Origin: Marinobacterium iners
Lineage (GTDB): Bacteria; Pseudomonadota; Gammaproteobacteria; Pseudomonadales; Balneatricaceae
Assembly (NCBI RefSeq): GCF_017310015.1
Contig: NZ_CP022297.1
Coordinates: forward strand, 186,001-250,000
DNA: 64,000 nucleotides
Direction of reading: 5' to 3'
Positions 55,811-61,806 of this stretch are shown here, piece after piece; position 1 is the stretch's first letter, and every line of letters starts with the position of its first letter. A program made the translations under genes and the position numbers. The notes beneath the pieces were generated by a model, which saw nothing but the letters and a program-made list of their open reading frames with translations, made no database searches and was not told the origin of the DNA.

Positions 55811-56464
55811 ATGCTGCGTTGGTTGTTGCTGATTCTGCTGTTATGCAATGCGCTGCTTTTTTTGTGGTACGCGCAGCGTGAGCAGACGGCAACTGCCAGC
55901 AGTGCATTCAGTCAGGATCAGGTAACCAGGTTGCGGCTGTTGCATGAGTTGTCCGGAGGGGAGGTTGTACGCCCGCTTCAGCCCGAATGTTATCAGGTGG
56001 GCGTTTTTACAACGGAGAATGAAGCTGGGCAGGCCGCCCAACTGCTGGCGCCGATCGCAATGGCCGTTGCACAGTTCCCCGCTCCGGAAGAGGTGGCGGG
56101 TTATCAGCTGGCGGTTGAGATTCCATCACAGGCTCAGGCGCAACGTGACTTGCTTGACCGGCTGGCGATTGCGGAGTGGGTACCGCAAACCCGTCAGGGG
56201 CGCTTCCTGCTGGGGCCGTTCACCGGTGATCGTGCCCGTGCAGAAGCAGCGGTTGAGCAGCGTGCGCTGAAGGAAGGCTTGGGACTTAACAGTGAATTGC
56301 AGCCGGTCATGCAGCCAGGTACGGGTGTTCTGCTTGAAGTTGAGGTGTCAGCTGGAACGGAAATTGGCCTTGCCCCCAGGCAGTTGTTACTGCGAGGATG
56401 GCCGGGTATAAAAATTGAAAAAAAATTATGTTCTGGGCTTGCACAGTCCCAGTCGGATCAGTAA
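55811..56464 (+). CDS. Membrane-anchored SPOR-like protein
   Basis: A 217-residue protein with an N-terminal anchor helix (LRWLLLILLLCNALLFLWYA) and a periplasmic domain containing CYQVGVFTTENEAGQAAQLL and GRFLLGPFTGDRARAEAA, resembling a SPOR peptidoglycan-binding fold. Such a gene follows coaX in Pseudomonas. Sequence conservation in this family is low, so the domain call is tentative. The last bases of the gene contain the promoter of the tRNA operon. Confidence 0.72.
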   Translation: MLRWLLLILLLCNALLFLWYAQREQTATASSAFSQDQVTRLRLLHELSGGEVVRPLQPECYQVGVFTTENEAGQAAQLLAPIAMAVAQFPAPEEVAGYQLAVEIPSQAQAQRDLLDRLAIAEWVPQTRQGRFLLGPFTGDRARAEAAVEQRALKEGLGLNSELQPVMQPGTGVLLEVEVSAGTEIGLAPRQLLLRGWPGIKIEKKLCSGLAQSQSDQ

Positions 56465-56467
56465 GAT
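56439..56467 (+). promoter_or_regulatory. Promoter of the tRNA-tuf operon
   Basis: TTGCAC (56439-56444), a 17-bp spacer and TAAGAT (56462-56467), about 22 bases before the first tRNA. It starts inside the SPOR-like gene and overlaps its stop. The discriminator ACGCACC is moderately GC-rich, as in stringently controlled promoters. Confidence 0.75.
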
Positions 56468-56489
56468 ACGCACCACTTCGAGAGACAAG

Positions 56490-56565
<76 letters not shown>

Positions 56566-56589
56566 TCTCGACGAAGTGTTTGAAAGGCT

Positions 56590-56673
56590 GGTGGGGTTCC
56601 CGAGTGGCCAAAGGGATCAGACTGTAAATCTGACGCGCGAGCTTCGGTGGTTCGAATCCACCTCCCACCACCA
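56590..56673 (+). tRNA. tRNA-Tyr (anticodon GTA)
   Basis: 84-base class II tRNA: acceptor GGTGGGG pairs with TCCCACC (one G-U), anticodon loop CTGTAAA, a long variable arm (ACGCGCGAGCTTC region), T-loop GGTTCGAATCC and encoded CCA. It follows tRNA-Thr by 24 bases. Confidence 0.96.
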
Positions 56674-56684
56674 TCTCCGTTCAA

Positions 56685-56759
56685 GCGGGTATGGTATAGT
56701 GGCTATTACCTCAGCCTTCCAAGCTGAAGAGGCGGGTTCGATTCCCGCTACCCGCTCCA
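56685..56759 (+). tRNA. tRNA-Gly (anticodon TCC)
   Basis: 75-base cloverleaf: acceptor GCGGGTA pairs with TACCCGC, anticodon loop CTTCCAA, T-loop GGTTCGATTCC, encoded CCA. Eleven bases after tRNA-Tyr. Confidence 0.97.
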
Positions 56760-56778
56760 ACGAAGATATACCGAATAT

Positions 56779-56853
56779 GCTCATGTAGCTCAGGGGTAGA
56801 GCACACCCTTGGTAAGGGTGAGGTCGGCGGTTCAAATCCGCCCATGAGCTCCA
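56779..56853 (+). tRNA. tRNA-Thr (anticodon GGT)
   Basis: 75-base cloverleaf: acceptor GCTCATG pairs with CATGAGC, anticodon loop TTGGTAA, T-loop GGTTCAAATCC, encoded CCA. Last of the four tRNAs before tuf; the Thr-Tyr-Gly-Thr order is the same as upstream of tufB in E. coli. Confidence 0.97.
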
Positions 56854-56862
56854 GTTTTGTCG

Positions 56863-56896
56863 CAAAGGGTAGATATAGAGATATGTCTACCCTTTG
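56863..56896 (+). promoter_or_regulatory. Long hairpin in the tRNA-tuf leader
   Basis: Arms CAAAGGGTAGA (56863-56873) and TCTACCCTTTG (56886-56896) are perfect complements, and the interior ATAT/ATAT extends the stem to a tight AGAG loop with one bulged G. There is no U-run. It begins ten bases after the last tRNA CCA and ends 43 bases before tuf. Processing signal, partial terminator or translation control are all possible. Confidence 0.65.
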
Positions 56897-56939
56897 TTGT
56901 ATTTGCGTCCTTGAAACGACTTGATCAGGTTGACTCGCG

Positions 56940-58133
56940 ATGGCTAAGCAATCATTTGAACGTAACAAGCCGCACGTTAACGTAGGTACTATCGGCCACG
57001 TTGACCACGGCAAAACGACACTGACCGCTGCACTGACTCGCGTCTGTGCAGAAGTATGGGGCGGCGCAGCCGTTGCCTTCGACGGTATCGACAACGCACC
57101 GGAAGAGCGTGAGCGTGGTATCACCATCTCTACTTCACACGTAGAGTACGAATCACCGACTCGCCACTACGCGCACGTAGACTGCCCGGGACACGCTGAC
57201 TACGTTAAGAACATGATCACCGGTGCTGCCCAGATGGACGGCGCGATCCTGGTATGTTCTGCTGCTGACGGCCCCATGCCGCAGACCCGTGAGCACATCC
57301 TGCTGTCACGTCAGGTAGGCGTACCTTACATCGTTGTGTTCCTGAACAAAGCGGACATGGTAGACGATGAAGAGCTGCTGGAACTGGTAGAGATGGAAGT
57401 TCGCGAACTTCTGGATCAGTACGACTTCCCGGGCGACGACACTCCGATCGTTGTAGGTTCTGCGCTGATGGCGCTGAACGGTGAAGACGACAACGGCTTC
57501 GGCACCTCTGCCGTTAAGAAGCTGGTTGAGACTCTGGATGAGTACATTCCTGAGCCTGAGCGTGCAATTGACCTGCCGTTCCTGATGCCGATCGAGGACG
57601 TATTCTCCATCTCCGGTCGTGGTACCGTAGTAACCGGTCGTATCGAACGTGGCATCCTGAACGTGGGTGACGAAGTGGAAATCGTGGGTATCCGCGACAC
57701 CACCAAGACCACCTGTACTGGCGTTGAGATGTTCCGCAAGCTGCTGGACCAGGGTCGTGCCGGTGAGAACGTTGGTGCGCTGCTGCGTGGTACCAAGCGT
57801 GACGACGTTGAACGTGGTCAGGTACTGTGCAAGCCGGGCTCAATCAAGCCGCATACTCAGTTCGAAGGCGAAGTGTACGTACTGAGCAAAGAAGAAGGCG
57901 GTCGTCATACTCCGTTCTTCAAGGGCTATCGTCCGCAGTTCTACTTCCGTACTACTGACATCACTGGCGCGTGTGAACTGCCGGAAGGTGTTGAAATGGT
58001 AATGCCGGGTGACAACGTTCAGATGTCCGTTACCCTGATCAACCCGATCGCGATGGAAGAAGGCCTGCGCTTCGCTATCCGTGAAGGTGGTCGTACCGTT
58101 GGCGCAGGCGTGGTAGCCAAAATTATCGAATAA
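56940..58133 (+). CDS. tuf: Elongation factor Tu
   Basis: GTPase of 397 residues delivering aminoacyl-tRNA to the ribosome. G1 is GHVDHGKT at 19-26, the switch II region DCPGHADYVKN, G4 is LNKAD, and domains 2 and 3 (GRGTVVTGRIERG, FRTTDITG) are complete. The ribosome site (AGG) is weak and distant, so expression may depend on the leader hairpin at 56863-56896. Position after tRNAs Thr/Tyr/Gly/Thr identifies this as the tufB-type copy; a second tuf would lie with the str operon elsewhere. Confidence 0.98.
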   Translation: MAKQSFERNKPHVNVGTIGHVDHGKTTLTAALTRVCAEVWGGAAVAFDGIDNAPEERERGITISTSHVEYESPTRHYAHVDCPGHADYVKNMITGAAQMDGAILVCSAADGPMPQTREHILLSRQVGVPYIVVFLNKADMVDDEELLELVEMEVRELLDQYDFPGDDTPIVVGSALMALNGEDDNGFGTSAVKKLVETLDEYIPEPERAIDLPFLMPIEDVFSISGRGTVVTGRIERGILNVGDEVEIVGIRDTTKTTCTGVEMFRKLLDQGRAGENVGALLRGTKRDDVERGQVLCKPGSIKPHTQFEGEVYVLSKEEGGRHTPFFKGYRPQFYFRTTDITGACELPEGVEMVMPGDNVQMSVTLINPIAMEEGLRFAIREGGRTVGAGVVAKIIE

Positions 58134-58147
58134 AATTCGGTAATTAC

Positions 58148-58199
58148 CTGTTGCACCTGTGTGGGGAGGTGCATATAATGTGCCTCCCTGTTACGCAAC

Positions 58200-58202
<3 letters not shown>
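58148..58202 (+). promoter_or_regulatory. tRNA-Trp/secE/nusG promoter within nested dyads
   Basis: Consensus promoter TTGCAC (58151-58156), 17-bp spacer, TATAAT (58174-58179). The -10 sits in the loop of an inverted repeat GGGAGG (58164-58169) / CCTCCC (58183-58188) that extends inwards with wobble pairs. Outside it, CCTGTTGC (58148-58155) and GCAACAGG (58195-58202) form a second dyad that includes the first bases of the tRNA. The inner stem may also act as the tuf terminator, although no U-run follows. Confidence 0.7.
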
Positions 58203-58275
<73 letters not shown>

Positions 58276-58334
58276 TTCCTAATCGGGAATGGCGTCACAC
58301 AAAGCGCAAGCTTTCATTTTTCCGAGGCCCTGGC

Positions 58335-58703
58335 GTGAACTCTAAAGTGACTTCCGAAGGATTTAAACTCGACGGCCTGAAGTGGCTAGTCGTTGTAGCA
58401 TTGGTTGCAGCTGGTGTGGTAGGGAACTCCATGTTCGCTGGCGAGTCACTGCTGTACCGTGTTTTGGCGCTGTTGGCGCTGGCGGTGATTGCAGGGCTGG
58501 TTGCACTGCAGACCGCGAAAGGAAAGGCATTCTTCAGGCTGTTCAAAGAAGCCAAGAATGAGATTCGCAGGGTTGTCTGGCCGACGCGCCAGGAAACGCT
58601 GCAGACAACTGCAATTGTAGTGATTGCTGTACTGTTGGTCGGGCTGGCGCTCTGGGGGCTTGATTCCCTGTTGGGTTGGCTGGTGTCCGGCGCCATCGGA
58701 TAA
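58335..58703 (+). CDS. secE: Preprotein translocase subunit SecE
   Basis: Essential small subunit of the SecYEG channel, 122 residues. Three hydrophobic helices (near 17-34, 42-59 and 93-112) match the E. coli three-helix form. The conserved amphipathic region KEAKNEIRRVVWPTRQET precedes the last helix. The start is GTG at 58335. Confidence 0.96.
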   Translation: MNSKVTSEGFKLDGLKWLVVVALVAAGVVGNSMFAGESLLYRVLALLALAVIAGLVALQTAKGKAFFRLFKEAKNEIRRVVWPTRQETLQTTAIVVIAVLLVGLALWGLDSLLGWLVSGAIG

Positions 58704-58714
58704 GAGGTGTGAGC

Positions 58715-59257
58715 ATGGACATGGACAAGAAGCGCTGGTATGTCGTGCATGCCTACTCCGGCTACGAAAAGCGCGTCATGAATGCACTGAAAGAACGGAT
58801 TGAACTGCATGGCATGCAGGATCTGTTCGGCGAAGTGCTGGTTCCCACCGAAGAGGTGGTTGAGATTCGTGACGGCAAAAAGCGTAAGTCCGAGCGCAAG
58901 TTTTACCCCGGTTACGTGCTGGTGCAGATGGCCATGAATGATGAGACCTGGCATCTGGTGAAGAATACTCCCCGCGTAATGGGTTTCATTGGTGGTACGG
59001 CTGATAAGCCTGCACCGATTACTGAAAAAGAGGCTCAGGAAATTCTGCAGCGTGTTGAAAGTGGTGCAGACAAGCCAAGGCCCAAGACTGTATTTGAACC
59101 CGGTGAGATGGTGCGTGTCATCGACGGTCCTTTTGCTGACTTCAACGGCGTGGTCGAAGAGGTCAACTACGAGAAGAACCGCTTGCAGGTGGCTGTCCTC
59201 ATCTTCGGGCGCTCGACACCGGTCGAGCTTGAATTTACTCAGGTCGAAAAGGCCTGA
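58715..59257 (+). CDS. nusG: Transcription elongation/antitermination factor NusG
   Basis: Binds RNA polymerase and couples it to Rho or the ribosome. The 180 residues have the NGN domain (KRWYVVHAYSGYEKRVMNAL, RKFYPGYVLVQM) and the KOW domain (FEPGEMVRVIDGPFADFNG). ATG 58715 has GAGGTG upstream; an in-frame ATG two codons later is possible. It is 11 bases after secE. Confidence 0.96.
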   Translation: MDMDKKRWYVVHAYSGYEKRVMNALKERIELHGMQDLFGEVLVPTEEVVEIRDGKKRKSERKFYPGYVLVQMAMNDETWHLVKNTPRVMGFIGGTADKPAPITEKEAQEILQRVESGADKPRPKTVFEPGEMVRVIDGPFADFNGVVEEVNYEKNRLQVAVLIFGRSTPVELEFTQVEKA

Positions 59258-59266
59258 GATTCTGGT

Positions 59267-59292
59267 AACGAAGCCGCCATCAGGCGGTTTTC
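59267..59292 (+). terminator. Imperfect terminator-like hairpin after nusG
   Basis: CCGCC-ATCA-GGCGG stem (59274-59287) extended by AACGAA and TTCGTT arms with a small asymmetry, followed by TTTTCGTTGTT. It could reduce read-through from secE-nusG into the ribosomal protein genes. Confidence 0.55.
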
Positions 59293-59304
59293 GTTGTTGT
59301 GGAA

Positions 59305-59340
59305 ATGGGGAGCCTTCAGGGCGTTTGAACCCAAAGGAGT
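59305..59340 (+). promoter_or_regulatory. Possible ribosomal protein L1 binding site in rplK leader
   Basis: The leader before rplK contains GGGGAGCC, a short GCCTTCAGGGC hairpin, then AACCCAAAGGAG leading into the ribosome site. In gammaproteobacteria L1 represses rplKA by binding a leader structure mimicking its 23S site. Assignment of this element is by position and by eye. Confidence 0.4.
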
Positions 59341-59346
59341 AGCTTA

Positions 59347-59781
59347 ATGGCTAAGAAAATCAACGCTTATATCAAGCTGCAGGTAAAAGCAGGTCAGGCT
59401 AACCCGAGTCCTCCAGTAGGTCCGGCTCTGGGTCAGCACGGTGTAAACATCATGGAGTTCTGTAAGGCGTTCAACGCCCAGACTCAGGGTATCGAGCCTG
59501 GTCTGCCGACTCCGGTTGTTATTACTGTATACAGCGACCGCAGCTTTACGTTCATCACCAAGACTCCGCCGGCTGCCATTCTGTTGAAGAAGGCTGCAGG
59601 TCTGAAGAGTGGTTCTGCGCGTCCGAACACTGAAAAAGTGGGTACTGTTACCCGCGCTCAGCTGGAAGAGATTGCAACCACCAAGATGCCTGATCTGACC
59701 GCGGCTGACATGGATGCGGCTGTCCGCACCATCGCCGGAAGCGCGCGCTCCATGGGCCTTGTTGTAGAGGGTGATGAATAA
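59347..59781 (+). CDS. rplK: 50S ribosomal protein L11
   Basis: Protein of 144 residues at the GTPase-associated centre, needed for RelA activation. INAYIKLQVKAGQANPSPPV, GPALGQHGVNIMEFCKAFN and the C-terminal RNA-binding GSARSMGLVVEG are present. The ribosome site is AAGGAG. Its stop overlaps the rplA start by one base (TAATG). Confidence 0.98.
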   Translation: MAKKINAYIKLQVKAGQANPSPPVGPALGQHGVNIMEFCKAFNAQTQGIEPGLPTPVVITVYSDRSFTFITKTPPAAILLKKAAGLKSGSARPNTEKVGTVTRAQLEEIATTKMPDLTAADMDAAVRTIAGSARSMGLVVEGDE

Positions 59782-60476
59782 TGGCTAAGCTGACAAAGCG
59801 CCAGAAGGCGATTCGTGAAAAAATCGAGAGCGGCAAGCTGTACGCAGTAACAGATGCTGTATCTCTGCTGGGCGAAGTTTCCGCTGTCAAGTTCACCGAG
59901 TCTGTCGACGTTGCGGTGAACCTGGGTGTTGATCCGCGTAAATCTGATCAGGTTGTACGTGGCTCCAGCGTACTGCCGAACGGTACCGGCAAGGATGTTC
60001 GTGTTGCGGTTTTCGCGCAGGGCGAAAATGCCGAGAAGGCAAAAGCAGCTGGTGCAGACATCGTTGGTTTCGATGATCTGGCTGAGCAGGTAAAAGCCGG
60101 TAACCTGGATTTTGACGTTGTGATCGCGACTCCGGACGCTATGCGCGTTGTTGGTCAGTTGGGTCAGATTCTGGGTCCGCGCGGTCTGATGCCGAACCCG
60201 AAGGTTGGTACTGTAACTCCCGACGTGGCGACTGCCGTTAACAACGCCAAAGCTGGTCAGGTGCGCTTCCGTACTGACAAGAACGGTATCATTCACTGTT
60301 CAGTTGGCAAGCTGGGCTTCGAAGCTCAGGCTATCCAGCAGAACGTTGAAGCATTGTTGGCTGAACTGAAGAAGCTGAAGCCTTCTTCCGCCAAGGGTGT
60401 TTACGTCAAGAAAGTAACCCTGTCCACTACCATGGGCCCGGGTCTGGCGATCGATCAGTCCTCTCTGAGCTTCTGA
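59781..60476 (+). CDS. rplA: 50S ribosomal protein L1
   Basis: L1-stalk protein of 231 residues and expected translational repressor of rplKA. KLTKRQKAIREKIESGKLY, the LPNGTGKDVRVAVFAQGE region, GPRGLMPNPKVGTVT and KGVYVKKVTLSTTMGPG match the family. It is translationally coupled to rplK. Confidence 0.98.
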   Translation: MAKLTKRQKAIREKIESGKLYAVTDAVSLLGEVSAVKFTESVDVAVNLGVDPRKSDQVVRGSSVLPNGTGKDVRVAVFAQGENAEKAKAAGADIVGFDDLAEQVKAGNLDFDVVIATPDAMRVVGQLGQILGPRGLMPNPKVGTVTPDVATAVNNAKAGQVRFRTDKNGIIHCSVGKLGFEAQAIQQNVEALLAELKKLKPSSAKGVYVKKVTLSTTMGPGLAIDQSSLSF

Positions 60477-60509
60477 TCGACGTAAAGGTTTTTTGAGGGT
60501 CTTCGTGAC

Positions 60510-60692
60510 CTGTAATACAGAGACGAAGGCCGTCAAAGACCGCAGGTGATGTCGTCACTTCGGTTGCGGCATCTTAATGGAAACACCAGCCTGCGCAGAC
60601 GGTGCGATTCACATGAATCAAAACCACCGTACTCAGAAGCCCCGCAGGGGGTGGTTGGTAAACAGTCGCAAGACTATATCCAGGAGTAAATC
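60510..60692 (+). promoter_or_regulatory. L10 autoregulatory leader of rplJ-rplL
   Basis: The 216-base gap before rplJ contains AAGACCGCAGGTG, CATCTTAATGG and CCTGCGCAGACGGTG in the order seen in the gammaproteobacterial L10 leader, where the L10-(L12)4 complex binds and blocks rplJ translation. CGCAGG and CCTGCG arms can pair. Boundaries are approximate. The rplJL promoter probably also lies in this gap or inside rplA. Confidence 0.75.
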
Positions 60693-61187
60693 GTGGCATT
60701 AGGACTCGAAGACAAAAAAGCGATCGTCGCTGAAGTCCAGGAAGCTGCCAAGTCTGCTCTGTCTGCAGTTGTAGCCGATTCACGCGGTGTAACTGTAGAA
60801 GACATGACTGCTCTGCGTAAAGAAGCCCGTGCAAACGGCGTATGGCTGAAAGTCGTACGTAATACACTGGCTCGTCGCGCAGTAGATGGCACTGACTACG
60901 CATGTCTGCAGGACAGCTTTGTAGGTCCGACCATTATCGCCTTCTCCACCGAGCACCCGGGTGCCGGTGCGCGTATCCTCAAGGATTTCGCGAAAAAGAA
61001 CGAGAAGTTCGAGCTGAAAACAGCCGCCTTCGAAGGTGAACTGGTCGATATCACAATGCTGGCAAGCCTGCCGACTTACGACGAAGCAATCGCCAAGCTG
61101 ATGAGCGTCTTGAAAGAAGCTTCAGCCGGCAAGCTGGTTCGTACCATTGCGGCCATTCGCGACCAGAAAGAGCAGGAAGCTGCCTGA
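60693..61187 (+). CDS. rplJ: 50S ribosomal protein L10
   Basis: Base of the L12 stalk, 164 residues. ALGLEDKKAIVAEVQEAAK, the VVADSRGVTVEDMTALR region and WLKVVRNTLARRAVDGTD are present, with the C-terminal L12-binding helix. The start is GTG at 60693 with AGGAG seven bases upstream. Confidence 0.97.
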   Translation: MALGLEDKKAIVAEVQEAAKSALSAVVADSRGVTVEDMTALRKEARANGVWLKVVRNTLARRAVDGTDYACLQDSFVGPTIIAFSTEHPGAGARILKDFAKKNEKFELKTAAFEGELVDITMLASLPTYDEAIAKLMSVLKEASAGKLVRTIAAIRDQKEQEAA

Positions 61188-61257
61188 GATTCGTTCTCGG
61201 CTGTTTCTTGAAAGTTTTAACGAGCTATTGCTCTACCCAATTATCAGGATTTGAATC

Positions 61258-61629
61258 ATGTCTCTGACTCACGAAGATATCATCAACGCAATCTCTGAAA
61301 TGTCTGTTAAGGACGTTGTTACTCTGATCGAAGCCATGGAAGAGAAGTTCGGCGTAACTGCCGCTGCTGCTGTTATGGCTGGTCCGGCTGGTGATGCCGG
61401 CGCTGCTGCTGAAGAGCAGACTGAATTCAACGTTGTTCTGGCTGCTGCCGGCGACAAGAAAGTAAACGTCATCAAGGCTGTCCGTGGCGCTACCGGCCTG
61501 GGCCTGAAAGAAGCCAAAGAGCTGGTTGACGGTGCTCCGTCTACCATCAAAGAAGGCGTTTCCAAAGATGAAGCTGAAGAGCTGAAAAAGGCTCTGGAAG
61601 AAGCTGGCGCGACTGTTGAGCTCAAGTAA
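61258..61629 (+). CDS. rplL: 50S ribosomal protein L7/L12
   Basis: Stalk protein of 123 residues. N-terminal dimerisation domain (LTHEDIINAISEMSVKDVV), an Ala/Gly-rich hinge (AVMAGPAGDAGAAAEE) and the globular domain EFNVVLAAAGDKKVNVIKAV with GLGLKEAKELVDGAP. It is cotranscribed with rplJ; codon use is strongly biased, as expected of a highly expressed gene. Confidence 0.98.
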   Translation: MSLTHEDIINAISEMSVKDVVTLIEAMEEKFGVTAAAAVMAGPAGDAGAAAEEQTEFNVVLAAAGDKKVNVIKAVRGATGLGLKEAKELVDGAPSTIKEGVSKDEAEELKKALEEAGATVELK

Positions 61630-61675
61630 TCGCGTTGATGCGCAAAAAGCGGCTTAAAACTGCTTGAAAGCGTAT

Positions 61676-61705
61676 GGCTGGTGGCGAAACGCCACCGGCC
61701 TTTTT
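61676..61705 (+). terminator. rplL-rpoB attenuator (partial terminator)
   Basis: Stem GGCTGGTGGCG / CGCCACCGGCC (one T-G wobble) with an AAA loop, followed directly by TTTTT, 47 bases after rplL. In E. coli an attenuator in the same gap lowers rpoBC transcription relative to rplJL; the same role is expected. Confidence 0.85.
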
Positions 61706-61806
61706 CCGTTATTTATAGACAGCAAATAAATAATGGCTACACAGCCCGATCGCAGGCATGCGACGGACTGGCTTCTCAACCTGGGTGCAGATGCTGGGGA
61801 ACACTG

